Shown: piece by piece, positions 16,760 to 26,748 of the stretch
Position numbering within the stretch: the stretch's first letter is position 1
How the letters are laid out: each line of letters begins with the position of its first letter
Source: Polyangium spumosum
GTDB taxonomy: Bacteria > Myxococcota_A > Polyangia > Polyangiales > Polyangiaceae
DNA: 64,000 bases
Reading direction: 5' to 3'
Assembly (NCBI RefSeq): GCF_009649845.1
Contig: NZ_WJIE01000006.1
Coordinates: 62,001 to 126,000 of the forward strand
Position numbers and translations under genes: made by a program
The notes under the pieces: model-generated
Told to the model about the DNA's origin: nothing
The model's database searches: none
Seen by the model: only the letters and a program-made list of their open reading frames with translations

Positions 16760-19609
16760 ATGACGTCCACCGCCACCGCCACGATCCGAGAGCCCGCGTC
16801 CGGCCGCTCGCCCCGGTTCGTCACGACGTCCACGCCGGCCGAGCAGCATCACCTCGCCCGGCTCCTCGTCCTGCACGGGGAGCTGCGCGGATCCGCCGAG
16901 CGCGCAGCCGAGTCGTCACGCGCCCTCGGCCTCGCGAACACGCTGCTCGCGCGCGGGGCGCGGATCCTGATGGTGACGGGGGCGAGCCTCGAGGCCGCGC
17001 TGCCGGCGATCGAGGGCGCGATCGAGCGCGAGCCCCGAAGGCGGCTCCACCTCGCGACGGCAGGCGGTCAGCACGTCTTCGGCTTCGATCACCGCGGCCG
17101 GCCGGTCGCGCTCGCGAAGCCGGACGCGGGGGCGGAGGACGTGCTCGCGTTTTTCCTGCGCGAGGTCGCAGCGCCGCTCGGGATCGACGCGGAGGACGTG
17201 CTCGTCGTGGAGGAGACGTTCGGGCCGAGCGTGATCGCGGACGTGTTGCAACGAGAGCTCGACCTGGAGGCGCAGATGGGGCCGTTCGCGCCGCCGCGGG
17301 ACCCGACGTGGGCCATCGTGGAGAGCGGCTTCGACGTGGCGCGGGAGCACGAGATCGAGTCGCTGCTCACGATCGCGAACGGCTACCTCGGGATGCGCGG
17401 CTCGCTCGCGGAGGGCAGCAGCGTGTCGCGGCCGGCGACGTTCCTCGCGGGAGCGTTCGAGCCGTCGTCGGACGTGTCGCCGGTGCCGGAGCTCGTGATC
17501 GCGCCGGACTGGGGGCGCCTGCGGTTCACGGTGGAGGGGGAGCTCTTCGCGGTGGAGACGACGACCTCGATGGAGCGGCACCACCGGACGCTCGACATGC
17601 GGCGCGGGCTCTTGCTGCGCGAGGGGATCGCCACGGGGCCGGGCGGGCACACGACGCGGATCCGGACGGTGCACCTTGCGTCGCTTTCGAACCGGCATCT
17701 CTTGCTGGAGGGCGTGGAGATCGTGCCGCAAAATTTCTCGGGCACGGTGGTCGTGGACGCGGTCCTGTCGGGCGACGTGAAGAGCGGGAGCGGGTCGTCC
17801 CACTGGGCCTCGTTCGAACCACGCCACGGGCACGTGGGGCCGATCCTCGTGGGAAGGACGCACGGAGGGCTCGAGCTCGCGCTGGCTTCGCGCACGACGT
17901 CGGCCGATCCGGGCTCGATGCAGATGCGTTGTGATCGGCAGCTCGGGCCCGTGTCGGCGATGGAGCGGTGCACGCTGCACGTGCAGCTCGGCGAGGCGAG
18001 CGTGCTGCACCGGGTGGTCGGGCTGTTCACGTCACGCGACGGAACAACACCCGTGCAGCGGGTGGAGCTGCTCGAGCGGGAGGCGGCGACGACGGCGTTC
18101 GACGCGCTGCTCGGGGATCACGTGACGGCGTGGCAGGCGCGGTGGAAGCAGTCGGACGTGGAGATCGACGGGGCGCCGCGGATCGAGCGAGCGCTCCGGT
18201 TCGCGCTCTACCACCTGATCGCCACGGTGCATCCGAACGATCCGCGCTGCTCGATCGGGGCGCGCGCGCTCTCGGGTGAGGCGTACCGAGGTCACGTCTT
18301 CTGGGACACGGAGATCTTCATGGTGCCGTTCTACGTGCACACGTGGCCCGAGGCGGCGCGGACGCTCTTGCTCTACCGGCACCTCACGCTCGACGGGGCG
18401 CGGCGCAAGGCGAAGAAGCTCGGCTACGAGGGCGCGCTCTACGCGTGGGAGTCGGCGGACACGGGCGACGAGACCACGCCGGAGTTCGTGCGCAGCCCGA
18501 TCGGCGAGGTGATCCCGATCCTGTCGGGGTTCGAGGAGCACCACATCAGCGCCGACGTGGCCTACGCGCTCTGGGCGTACGCGAGGAGCACGGGCGACGA
18601 GCGGATCCTGCGGGAGGAGGGCGCGGAGATCCTGATCGAGACCGCGCGCTTCTGGGTGACACGTGGCTCGTTCAAGGCCGACGGCCAGTTCCACATCGAC
18701 CGGGTGATCGGGCCCGACGAGTACCACGAGAGCGTGGACGACAACGCCTTCACGAACTGGATGGCGCGGCAGAACCTGCGGTACGCCATCGCCGTCGCGC
18801 GCGGGATCGGCCGCGCGAAGGCGGTCGCGCTCGGCGTGACGCCGGAGGAGATCCAGCGCTGGGAGGAGGTCGCCGCGCGGATGTACCTCGGCCGGGACCC
18901 GCGCACGGGGCTGCTCGAGCAACACAAGGGGTTCTTCGGTCTCGAATACGTGGACGTGGCGGCGTACTCGCCGCGCACGGTGCCGATCGACGTGCTGCTC
19001 GGGCGCGAGCGGACGCGGCGCTCGCAGGTGGTCAAGCAGGCCGACGTGGTGCAGCTCCTCGCGCTCTTGTGGGACGAGTTCTCCCCGGACGAGCGACGGG
19101 AGAACTTTCTCTACTACGAGCCACGCACCGCGCACGGCAGCTCGCTCTCGCCGGGCATCCACGCGCTCGTGGCGGCGCGGCTCGGGCTGCTCGAGACGGC
19201 CGCGCGGTACCTCGAGCAGACGGCGTCGATCGACCTCGGCAACAACATGGGCAACGCCGCGGGCGGGGTGCACGCGGCGGGGCTCGGGAGCCTGTGGCAA
19301 GCCGTGGCCTTCGGCGTGGCGGGCCTGCGGACCACGCCGAGCGACCCCGAGACGTTGATCGTCGAGCCGACGCTCTTGCCAGGGATGCGGCGCGTGTCGT
19401 TGCCGATGCAGCTCCGCGGGCGCTCGCTCCTGGTGCACGCCCTGCCGGGCGCGGTGGAGGTGCACGTGGTCGACGGGACGGCGCCGATCGGGCTCGCCGT
19501 GAACGGCAGGGAGGGCGCCGCGCGCACGGTGCGCGCCGAGCCAGGGAGAGCCTACGCGGCGCGGCGTGAACAGGACGGGTTTTTGGCCTGGGAGGAGATC
19601 GAGCCATGA
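16760..19609 (+). CDS. GH65 family glycoside phosphorylase/hydrolase with N-terminal HAD-like domain
   Basis: A 949-aa protein. Residues ~190-940 match glycoside hydrolase family 65 (trehalose, maltose or kojibiose phosphorylases), with GHVFWDTEIFMVPFY and RVIGPDEYHESVDDNAFTNW, where Glu654 of GPDEYHE is the expected general acid. The N-terminal ~180 residues (ILMVTGASLEAALPAIEGAI, LVVEETFGPSVI) resemble a degenerate HAD-phosphatase domain; some GH65 proteins carry a beta-phosphoglucomutase in this position. The exact sugar is not predictable. The stop overlaps the next gene's start as ATGA, so the two are translationally coupled. A GTG at 16706 is an alternative start. Confidence 0.9.
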   Translation: MTSTATATIREPASGRSPRFVTTSTPAEQHHLARLLVLHGELRGSAERAAESSRALGLANTLLARGARILMVTGASLEAALPAIEGAIEREPRRRLHLATAGGQHVFGFDHRGRPVALAKPDAGAEDVLAFFLREVAAPLGIDAEDVLVVEETFGPSVIADVLQRELDLEAQMGPFAPPRDPTWAIVESGFDVAREHEIESLLTIANGYLGMRGSLAEGSSVSRPATFLAGAFEPSSDVSPVPELVIAPDWGRLRFTVEGELFAVETTTSMERHHRTLDMRRGLLLREGIATGPGGHTTRIRTVHLASLSNRHLLLEGVEIVPQNFSGTVVVDAVLSGDVKSGSGSSHWASFEPRHGHVGPILVGRTHGGLELALASRTTSADPGSMQMRCDRQLGPVSAMERCTLHVQLGEASVLHRVVGLFTSRDGTTPVQRVELLEREAATTAFDALLGDHVTAWQARWKQSDVEIDGAPRIERALRFALYHLIATVHPNDPRCSIGARALSGEAYRGHVFWDTEIFMVPFYVHTWPEAARTLLLYRHLTLDGARRKAKKLGYEGALYAWESADTGDETTPEFVRSPIGEVIPILSGFEEHHISADVAYALWAYARSTGDERILREEGAEILIETARFWVTRGSFKADGQFHIDRVIGPDEYHESVDDNAFTNWMARQNLRYAIAVARGIGRAKAVALGVTPEEIQRWEEVAARMYLGRDPRTGLLEQHKGFFGLEYVDVAAYSPRTVPIDVLLGRERTRRSQVVKQADVVQLLALLWDEFSPDERRENFLYYEPRTAHGSSLSPGIHALVAARLGLLETAARYLEQTASIDLGNNMGNAAGGVHAAGLGSLWQAVAFGVAGLRTTPSDPETLIVEPTLLPGMRRVSLPMQLRGRSLLVHALPGAVEVHVVDGTAPIGLAVNGREGAARTVRAEPGRAYAARREQDGFLAWEEIEP

Positions 19610-20511
19610 AGCCGGCGGGTCTCGCAGAAGGAACGTCCCCGAGCCTCGAACGAGGCGACGAGGAGGGGCCGCGCAGCGAGGCGCGGCCGAAGCGGGAGCG
19701 GGTGCTCGTCGCCCTGCACGAAGGGGATCCCGCGGCGTCGACGGCGGCGATCGCGATGGGGCGGCTCGTGGCGAGGACACTCGAGGAGCCGCTGCACGGG
19801 ATCCTCGTCTGCGAGGCGAAGGTCGCGCCGAGCGAGCTGTCACGGCGCTGCGGGCTGCCGCCGCACGCGCTCGACGGCGTGGTGCTCGACGTGGAGGCGG
19901 GAGACCCCGCGGAGAGGATCGTGGCCTCCACGGAGGCGCACCCGACGGCGTTCGTGATCGTGGGGGCCGAGAGCGCGCCGAAGGACGGGCTCGGCGTCGG
20001 CGAGCTCGCCGCGCACACGCTCGAGCGGTCGCACGCGCCGGTGATCGTGGTGCGGCCGGAGGAGCGGCTCGCGCTCGCGCGGATCCTCGTGCCCCTCGAC
20101 GGGACGCCGCGTACGGCGAGCGCGCTCGGGCCGGCGGGGGACCTCGCGCGTCGGGCGGGCGCGTCGCTCGACATCGTGCTCGTGGGCGAGGCGCAGCACC
20201 TCCCGCAGGCCGAGCCGGGCGCGATGGCCGCCCCGCAGTACGTGGACCAGCCGCATCACGAGTGGCCCGCGTTCTCGGCCGAGTTCGTGCACCGCTTCAT
20301 GAACACGCTCGGCCACTGCCCGACCGACGTGCCCACGCGCTTCTTCCTCGGCGCCGGCGACCCGGCGGACGAGATCCTCCGCTTCGCCGGGCTGCTCGGC
20401 TCGGACCTCGCCGTGCTCGTGTGGCACGGGCTCGCGAGCGAGGAGCACGGGGCGGTCTTCCGGCGCGTGCTCCGTGGGGCCCCCTGCCCCGTGCTCGTCC
20501 TGCGTCGCTGA
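19606..20511 (+). CDS. tandem universal-stress-protein-like protein, 301 aa
   Basis: Two UspA-like halves: the first from about residue 32 (RVLVALHEGDPAASTAAIAM to HAPVIVVRPEE), the second from about 160 (ILVPLDGTPRTASALGPAGD to CPVLVLRR). The second half keeps the starting strand and the final VLVLRR of Usp domains but not a full ATP-binding G-2x-G-9x-G(S/T) motif, so it may not bind ATP. The start overlaps the GH65 stop by 4 bp. In many bacteria Usp proteins sit with dormancy, hypoxia or starvation genes, which fits the Lon-like protease next door. Confidence 0.83.
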   Translation: MKPAGLAEGTSPSLERGDEEGPRSEARPKRERVLVALHEGDPAASTAAIAMGRLVARTLEEPLHGILVCEAKVAPSELSRRCGLPPHALDGVVLDVEAGDPAERIVASTEAHPTAFVIVGAESAPKDGLGVGELAAHTLERSHAPVIVVRPEERLALARILVPLDGTPRTASALGPAGDLARRAGASLDIVLVGEAQHLPQAEPGAMAAPQYVDQPHHEWPAFSAEFVHRFMNTLGHCPTDVPTRFFLGAGDPADEILRFAGLLGSDLAVLVWHGLASEEHGAVFRRVLRGAPCPVLVLRR

Positions 20512-20610
20512 GCGCGTCCCCGCTCGGGTCCGGTGCATCCTGGACGTCCCGGGCCTCGGCGTGACGAGGTTCCGGGCGGGGGGCGAGGCCGGGTGGTATC
20601 CTCCGGCGAT

Positions 20611-22923
20611 ATGCCCGCACGTGAGCTTACCGCAGCGGAGTGCCACAAGCGCATCGAGCCGGCGGAGCTGCATTTCCAGACGACCGAGGAGGTAGAGCCC
20701 GTCTCGGGCATCGCGGCCCAGGAGCGAGCGCTCGCGGCGCTTTCGTTCGGGCTGGACATCAGGCACTCGCGTTTCCACGTGGTCGTCGTGGGCCCGCCCG
20801 GCTCTGGACGGACGTTCTGCGCGCGGCAGGTGGCGCGCAGGCTCGCGGCCACGCTGCCCACGCCGGACGACATGTTGCTCCTGCCGAACCCGCGGCGCCC
20901 GAGCGAGCCGACCGTGCTGACGCTGCCCGCGGGGGAGGGCCGGCCGTTCACGGAGGCGATGGAGGAGCTCTACGCGAAGCTGCTCGAGGCGATCCACGGC
21001 GCGACCGAGGGCGAGCGCTGGAAGCAGGCGCGGGCGCGGGGCCAGAGGCGCGTGGAGGCCGAGGAGTCGCGACTCGAGGAGGAGCTGCGCGCGCAGGCGA
21101 AGGGTCTCGGGCTCGAGGTCGTGCGGGCCGGGCGCGAGTTTCAGGTGACGCCCCTCGTCGACGAGAGCCCGCCGAGCGAGGCGATCCGGCAGATCACCGC
21201 GGCGATCGAGGCGTTCGAGGAGCGGCTCGCCGAGGTGCAGGACGAGGCGGACTCGGAGCTGCGCGCGACGACGAAGCAGCTCTTGCACGACGCGGTGAAG
21301 GCCTGCTTTGCGCCGGTGCGCGCGCGCTTCGAGGGGCGCGAGGAGCTGCTCTCGTTCCTCGGCGAGGTGGAGACGCTCGTCGCGCGCGAGACGCGCCTGC
21401 TCGTGGACGAGCCTGACAACGAATCACCGGCGCTCGTGCGTGGCATCGTGGTGCCGACGCTCTTGACCGAGCACAAGCCCGGGTCGGGCGCGCCGGTCGT
21501 GGAGGTCCCGTACCCGACCTTGTCGGCGCTGTTTGGCCGGAGCTACGCGCCGCCGGACACGGGCACGCCGCCGGAGCCTGGGTTCGCCGTGGCGGGGGCG
21601 CTGCACCTGGCGAACGGGGGATTTTTGATCCTGCCGGCGAACGCGCTGCTCAAGAACGAGGCGCTCTACGAGCAGCTCAAGGCCTGCTTGCTCGCGAGCA
21701 AGTTCATCGTGCCCGAGCACAACCCGACGTACTACCGCGGCACGAGCGAGGAGCTCATGTTCCCGCCGATGACGCTCGACCTGAAGGTCGTGCTCATCGC
21801 GAGCCCCGACCTCTACCAGGACCTGCACGAGGCCGACCCCGAGTTCTCGCAGCTCTTCAAGGTGCAGGCGCGCTTCGAGGGGACGATGCCGCTCGCGGCG
21901 GCGCTGGCGACGTATCCCTCGTTCCTCGCGGACATCGTGCGTGAGCGCAAGCTCTTGCCGCTCACGGCCGACGCCGTGGCCGAGCTCTTCTTTTACGGCG
22001 GCCGTCTGGCCGAGAGCCAGCGCAAGGTCACGGCGCAGCTCGGCCTGCTCGCGGAGGTGGCGACGGAGGCGAGCTACCGCGCGGCGCGCAAGGGCAAACC
22101 GGTGGTCGACGGCGGCGAGATCTGCGGCGCGCTCGGGGCGGCGAGGCGGCGCGGCGAGCATTTCCGCGACCACGTGCACGAGCTGCTCGCCGACGGCACG
22201 ATCCGCATCGACGTGACGGGCCGGCGCGTCGGGCAGGTGAACGCGGTCTCGGTCTTGAGCGACGGGCCGGTCACGTTCGGCCGTCCGTGCCGGGTGACGG
22301 CGGTCGTGTATCCCGGGACCGAGGGGCCGGTGAACATCGCCCGCGAGGTCGAAATGAGCGGGCCCATCCACGCGAAAGGCGTGCTCGTGCTCTCGGGCTT
22401 CCTGTCGCTGCGTTTCGCGCAGCTCCGGCCCCTCTCCTTCGGCGCCTCGCTCGTCTTCGAGCAGACGTACGAGGCGATCGACGGCGACAGCGCCTCGTCG
22501 AGCGAGCTTTATGCGCTCGTCTCGGCGCTCTCCGGGTATGCGCTCCGGCAAGACCTCGCGGTGACGGGCAGCGTGGACCAGCAGGGCGGGGTGCTGCCCG
22601 TGGGTGGCCTCAATGAAAAAATCGAGGCATTTTACGATCTCTGCGCGGCGAAGGGTTTGACGGGCCACCAGGGTGTGTTGATCCCGGCGACGAACCAGCA
22701 CGCGCTCATGTTGCGCAGCGACGTGGTCGAGGCTATCGAACGTAAACAATTCCACGTTCACGTGGTTTCCGCGGTCGAAGAAGGCATCGAGCTGCTCACA
22801 GGCTCGCCGGCTGGTATCGCGGACGACACGGGCCATTACCCTGCGGGCACGGTTTTTGGCGCGATCGAACACCGTCTCGAGCGGTTCTGGCGTGCGATGG
22901 CGGAGACCGGGCGGGCGCGGTAG
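20611..22923 (+). CDS. Lon-like ATP-dependent protease (LonB/AAA_32 type)
   Basis: A 770-aa protein. The N-terminal AAA module has an altered Walker A, GPPGSGRT (Arg in place of Lys), which is usual in the AAA_32 subgroup. A helical insert (residues ~115-260) follows, then the second half of the AAA fold (ANGGFLILPANALL, TLDLKVVLIASPDLY). The C-terminal Lon protease domain has Ser627 in DGDSASSSEL and Lys670 in GGLNEKIEAF, a complete catalytic dyad. It should unfold and degrade proteins in the cytosol. TATCCT lies eight bases before the ATG and no Shine-Dalgarno is seen. Confidence 0.93.
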   Translation: MPARELTAAECHKRIEPAELHFQTTEEVEPVSGIAAQERALAALSFGLDIRHSRFHVVVVGPPGSGRTFCARQVARRLAATLPTPDDMLLLPNPRRPSEPTVLTLPAGEGRPFTEAMEELYAKLLEAIHGATEGERWKQARARGQRRVEAEESRLEEELRAQAKGLGLEVVRAGREFQVTPLVDESPPSEAIRQITAAIEAFEERLAEVQDEADSELRATTKQLLHDAVKACFAPVRARFEGREELLSFLGEVETLVARETRLLVDEPDNESPALVRGIVVPTLLTEHKPGSGAPVVEVPYPTLSALFGRSYAPPDTGTPPEPGFAVAGALHLANGGFLILPANALLKNEALYEQLKACLLASKFIVPEHNPTYYRGTSEELMFPPMTLDLKVVLIASPDLYQDLHEADPEFSQLFKVQARFEGTMPLAAALATYPSFLADIVRERKLLPLTADAVAELFFYGGRLAESQRKVTAQLGLLAEVATEASYRAARKGKPVVDGGEICGALGAARRRGEHFRDHVHELLADGTIRIDVTGRRVGQVNAVSVLSDGPVTFGRPCRVTAVVYPGTEGPVNIAREVEMSGPIHAKGVLVLSGFLSLRFAQLRPLSFGASLVFEQTYEAIDGDSASSSELYALVSALSGYALRQDLAVTGSVDQQGGVLPVGGLNEKIEAFYDLCAAKGLTGHQGVLIPATNQHALMLRSDVVEAIERKQFHVHVVSAVEEGIELLTGSPAGIADDTGHYPAGTVFGAIEHRLERFWRAMAETGRAR

Positions 22924-23124
22924 CCACCGGCGCGGAGCGGGCTGGCCCATTGGAGGCCGGTGGGTTCGCCCTGGACGCCGGTCCCGTGGTATTTTCGTAC
23001 GTCCGCCCGCCCATTTCTTGCTGCACGGCGGACACCCCTTGCCTGTACACTGCTGGCACTTCGGGCGGCACCGATCTCCTCGGGGCCGAGGCTTCGACGT
23101 CGAGCAGCTTTTCAAGGAGTGGCC

Positions 23125-24438
23125 ATGCGGAACTTGGTGAAGTGGATCGGGCTCGTCGGCCTTGCAGGCAGCACCGTGCTGGGCGCCGCATGTACGGCCA
23201 CAGGCGGTCGCAACGTCTTCGGCGAGGGCGGTGCCGGGGGTGAGGAGTGGTCGGGCGGCAAGGGCGGAGCGAGCGGCACCACCGGGCCGGGCACCGGCGG
23301 CGACGACAGCACCGGCGCATTCGTCGGCACGGGCGTGGGCTCGGGCGCCGGCGGCGGCGCCCCCGTCTGCGACACCGACGCGAACGTCGACGACGACGGC
23401 GACGGCCTCAGCGAGATGCAAGGCGACTGCAACGATTGCGACAAAAACGTCAGCCCGCAGTCGGTCGAGGTCGTCGGCGACGCGATGAACCCCGAGTACA
23501 ACCCCTCGGACGAGGACTGCGACGGGACGGTCGACGAGGCGGTCGAGACCTGCGATCAGGCCCTGGTCGTCGACAGCAACGATCCGTTCGACGCGGCGCG
23601 GGCCGTGGAGCTCTGCAAGATCGCCGCGCCGGGCAGCACGGATTGGGGCGTCGTCAGCGCGAACTGGGTGATGGCCGACGGCTCGCCGGCCACGAGCGAC
23701 GCCGACTTCCACCGCGGTCATGGCAACCTGAGCGGCTTTGGCCCGAACGTCACGCCGCGCGCGGGCTCGAAGCTCTTCGCCGTCTCCAGCGGCACGGGGC
23801 GCCAGCCGACGGACGTGGGATATGCGAGCCCGGGCGGGTTCGACAAGGGATACAGCAGCGGCCATCCGCAGGGCTTCCCGAAGGAGTCGCCGGCGTGCCC
23901 GGGCACCCTCACGGGGACGCCCCGCGACGCGACGGCGGTCGAGCTCGAGATTCGCGTGCCGCAAAACGCGAACGGCTTCTCGTTCGACTTCTACTTCTAC
24001 ACGTACGAGTGGCCCGTCTTCATGTGCAGCCAGTACAACGACTTCTTCGTGGCGATCCTCTCGCCGATCCCGATGGGCCAGCCGGACGGGAACATCTCGT
24101 TCGACATGCAGGGCAACCCCATCAGCGTGAACAACGCGTTCATGAACGTGTGCGGCTGCTCCGGCGGCCCGCCCTGCCTCGCGGGCGGCAAGACGTTCAC
24201 CTGCCCGCTCGGCACGATGGAGCTCATCGGCACCGGCTTCGAGGACCACGCGGGCACGGGCTGGCTGAAGACGCAGGCGCCCGCCACGCCGGGCAGCACC
24301 ATTCGTATTCGCTGGGGCGCCTACGACTCGGGCGACGGCGTCCTCGACTCGACGGCCCTCGTCGACAACTGGGCCTGGATCGCCGAGGCCGGCACGACCG
24401 TCGGCACGGCCCCGATCCCGCCGGAAGATCCGAAGTGA
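23125..24438 (+). CDS. choice-of-anchor-type lipoprotein with MopE-like motif
   Basis: A 437-aa secreted protein. The signal peptide ends LGAAC (Cys23 lipidated), then comes a Gly/Ser-rich linker, then a calcium/metal-binding stretch (DDDGDGLSEMQGDCNDCD ... NPSDEDCDGTVDEAVETCD) typical of MopE-like and thrombospondin-type-3-like repeats of myxobacteria. The large C-terminal half (ELEIRVPQNANGFSFDFYFY, FFVAILSP, STALVDNWAW) matches the choice-of-anchor family of surface proteins. AAGGAG precedes the ATG. A TACACT hexamer at 23046 is a candidate -10. It is convergent with the TonB receptor, 1 bp between stops. Confidence 0.85.
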   Translation: MRNLVKWIGLVGLAGSTVLGAACTATGGRNVFGEGGAGGEEWSGGKGGASGTTGPGTGGDDSTGAFVGTGVGSGAGGGAPVCDTDANVDDDGDGLSEMQGDCNDCDKNVSPQSVEVVGDAMNPEYNPSDEDCDGTVDEAVETCDQALVVDSNDPFDAARAVELCKIAAPGSTDWGVVSANWVMADGSPATSDADFHRGHGNLSGFGPNVTPRAGSKLFAVSSGTGRQPTDVGYASPGGFDKGYSSGHPQGFPKESPACPGTLTGTPRDATAVELEIRVPQNANGFSFDFYFYTYEWPVFMCSQYNDFFVAILSPIPMGQPDGNISFDMQGNPISVNNAFMNVCGCSGGPPCLAGGKTFTCPLGTMELIGTGFEDHAGTGWLKTQAPATPGSTIRIRWGAYDSGDGVLDSTALVDNWAWIAEAGTTVGTAPIPPEDPK

Positions 24439-24439
24439 T

Positions 24440-26641
24440 CTAACGGTGATCCCACCGCAGACCGACGTTCACCTGGCGGAACCCCGCCGGTTGAATGCCG
24501 TCGGGCAATCGTGAAGCCACGAAGATCTGATCGAGCGCGTTCTTCACCGTGAGGAGCGCGCCGAGGCCCGTCTTTTCGTGGCGGTATCGCAGCGCCACGT
24601 CGAGCAGGTGATACGCCGGCACGAGGCCGAGGCGGCCCGTCGGATCCACGAGGATCGTGCTCCGCTCGTCGGCGAACTGATCACTCGTGAACGTCCACGC
24701 GACCTGCCCCCCGATCCCGAACCGGTGCTCGACGTCGAGCGTGGCGCTCGCCATGTGCTCGGGCGCATAAGGCAACCGATTGCCGTCGAAGGCGCCGCCG
24801 CGGAACGTGGCGAGCGAATAGGTGTATCGCCCCGTCAGGTCGACCGTGAGCGGCAGCTCGAGCGCCTGGCCGATCGCGAACGTGGCCTGCGCTTCGACGC
24901 CTCGGTGCAGGGTGCGCCCGCCATTGACGAGCTCGCTCTGCTGACCACTCGCCAGCGTGCCCGAGACGATCTGGTTGCGGAAGCTCATGACGAACGCCGT
25001 GACCTCGGCGCGCGCCCATCTTGGTTTGGCGAGACGCACTCCGAGCTCGTAGTTCGTGCTCTCCTCGGCGTCGAGCTGGGCGTCCTTTCCGGTCGGGGAG
25101 ATCGCCGACGACACGCGCGGCGGGGCATATCCGACGTGCACGCCGCCGAAGACGTTCAGCCGGGGCGAGCCGTAGACCATCCCGATCCCGGGCATCACCG
25201 CCACGGCGTCGCTGTCGCCGCGGATCGAGACGTCGCGGGGCGCGCCGCTCTCCTGGGTCCTGTCCACGCTCCGCCCGCTGGCCGCGTATTCGACGCGCAC
25301 GCCCGGCGTGACGAGCAGGTCGTCCCGGAATGCGACACGATCCTGGGCATACGCGGCGACCGCCCAGGTGCGGTAATGCTCCCGGAACTCGAGCGCGCCG
25401 GCCTCGGAGGTCGGGGTATCGCCGAGGAGCTGCTTTCGATCGGCGGTCTCGACGTGCCCGCGCACGCCGGCGGTGATCGTGTGGCGCACCCGGCCCGTCT
25501 CGAAGCGGTGCTCGAGGCGCGGCTCGACGCCGAGGACGTGGTAGGTGCGGTCGCGGGTCGTGGAGGTATTGCGAAAATAAATGGCGCTGCCGGGGACATT
25601 CGGGTCGCCGACGATGCGCTCGTAGGTGACGTCGGGCGAACGGTCGCGGTCGTAGTTCTGGCGGCGCCAGGCGCGCCCGGTGATGTAACCATAAACGAAG
25701 GTGCGCAGCCGCGTCGCCTCGCCGATGCGGTATTCGTGGGTGAACGAGGCGTCGTAGCGGCGCACGGCGAACGCGTCGTTCGGCGCGATCGTGGGCGCGC
25801 GCGGGTCCTCCTCGAACAGGCGCCGCGTCAGGCCCACGTACGTCGAGCGGGAGAACTCGTCATACACCGCCATTTTCACGGTGGCCTCGCCGCGCGCCGA
25901 GGTCGGGAAGGCGATCTTGCCCATGAAATCCGTCGCGTGAAACCCGATGTCCCGAAACCCGTCGCCCTGCTTGCGCGTGAGCTGAACGACGTACCGCGCG
26001 TCGCCGGCCGAGCCGCCGTACAGGCCCGAGAGCTTGTAGAAATTCCGCTGCCCGGCCTGGGCCTCGACGTTCCACTCGGGTTTGTCCGGGGGCAGCGCCG
26101 TGAGAAAGTTGATGACCCCGCCGATGGTTTGAGGTCCGAACAAGATGCTGCCCGAGCCCTTCACGACCTCGACGGCGCGAATACGCTCGACGGGCGTCGA
26201 GTAATAGAGATCGGGCTCGCCGTAGGGGTTGATCGCGACGGGGATGCCGTCTTCGAGGACGAGCACCTGCCGGCTGCGGGTCGGGTCGAGGCCACGCATG
26301 CCGACGTTGAGGCGCAGGCCGAGCCCCTCCTCGGGGCGCACCACGAGGCCCGGCACGCGCCGGAGGATCTCGCCCGCGGAGGCCGGCATGCTGCGGCGAA
26401 TCTCCTTCGCGCCGACGAGCGTGCCGGAGCCCGGGACCTTCTGCAGCGCGTCGTCGTTCCTCCCGAGGACGCGCACCTCAATCACCTCGGGCGCGGGCGG
26501 CGCCGCCTCGGCCTCGGCCTTCGCGGGCGCCTCTTCGGGCGCTGTCTCGGCGGCGGCGGGCGCGGGGCGAGCCTCATCGGCGAGGGCCGGAGTCGTGCAG
26601 GCGAAGAGCAGGATCGAGCCGAGCAGGGAGCGAGGGCGCAT
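24440..26641 (-). CDS. TonB-dependent outer-membrane receptor (FecA-like)
   Basis: A 733-aa protein with a signal peptide (cleavage near ALADEA), an Ala/Glu/Pro-rich spacer containing a possible TonB box (VIEVRVLG), a plug domain (about 60-170: VPGSGTLVGAKEIRRSMPAS, RQVLVLEDGIPVAINPYG, VEVVKGSGSILFGPQTIGGV) and a 22-strand barrel ending FRQVNVGLRWDHR. Closest in style to ferric-citrate receptor FecA. It should import a siderophore or similar ligand. No TonB/ExbBD genes are adjacent. A GAGAA lies just before the ATG; GGAG further upstream is too distant to be the main site. Confidence 0.93.
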   Translation of the reverse strand: MRPRSLLGSILLFACTTPALADEARPAPAAAETAPEEAPAKAEAEAAPPAPEVIEVRVLGRNDDALQKVPGSGTLVGAKEIRRSMPASAGEILRRVPGLVVRPEEGLGLRLNVGMRGLDPTRSRQVLVLEDGIPVAINPYGEPDLYYSTPVERIRAVEVVKGSGSILFGPQTIGGVINFLTALPPDKPEWNVEAQAGQRNFYKLSGLYGGSAGDARYVVQLTRKQGDGFRDIGFHATDFMGKIAFPTSARGEATVKMAVYDEFSRSTYVGLTRRLFEEDPRAPTIAPNDAFAVRRYDASFTHEYRIGEATRLRTFVYGYITGRAWRRQNYDRDRSPDVTYERIVGDPNVPGSAIYFRNTSTTRDRTYHVLGVEPRLEHRFETGRVRHTITAGVRGHVETADRKQLLGDTPTSEAGALEFREHYRTWAVAAYAQDRVAFRDDLLVTPGVRVEYAASGRSVDRTQESGAPRDVSIRGDSDAVAVMPGIGMVYGSPRLNVFGGVHVGYAPPRVSSAISPTGKDAQLDAEESTNYELGVRLAKPRWARAEVTAFVMSFRNQIVSGTLASGQQSELVNGGRTLHRGVEAQATFAIGQALELPLTVDLTGRYTYSLATFRGGAFDGNRLPYAPEHMASATLDVEHRFGIGGQVAWTFTSDQFADERSTILVDPTGRLGLVPAYHLLDVALRYRHEKTGLGALLTVKNALDQIFVASRLPDGIQPAGFRQVNVGLRWDHR

Positions 26642-26677
26642 GGGTTTCTCGAAGCGAACCGATGCTCCTTAGGCTTC

Positions 26678-26694
26678 TTGAAAGTGAAAGTCAA
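26678..26694 (-). promoter_or_regulatory. possible iron-responsive operator of the TonB receptor
   Basis: A 17-bp element with TTGA/TCAA ends and two GAAAG-like direct repeats lies 37 bp before the receptor start, in an unusually AT-rich stretch. Its ends and length recall Fur-family boxes, but the inner half-sites do not match the canonical inverted repeat, so this is only a candidate. Confidence 0.35.
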
Positions 26695-26748
26695 CAGCCG
26701 ATGTGGCGTGCTGGATTTCGTGGCCGCGGGGCGTGTACGCTCGTGGCG

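Noticed and set aside
26678-26694. A confirmed Fur box before the TonB receptor
   Set aside because: Ends and length fit but the inner half-sites do not form the expected inverted repeat; kept only as a weak candidate.
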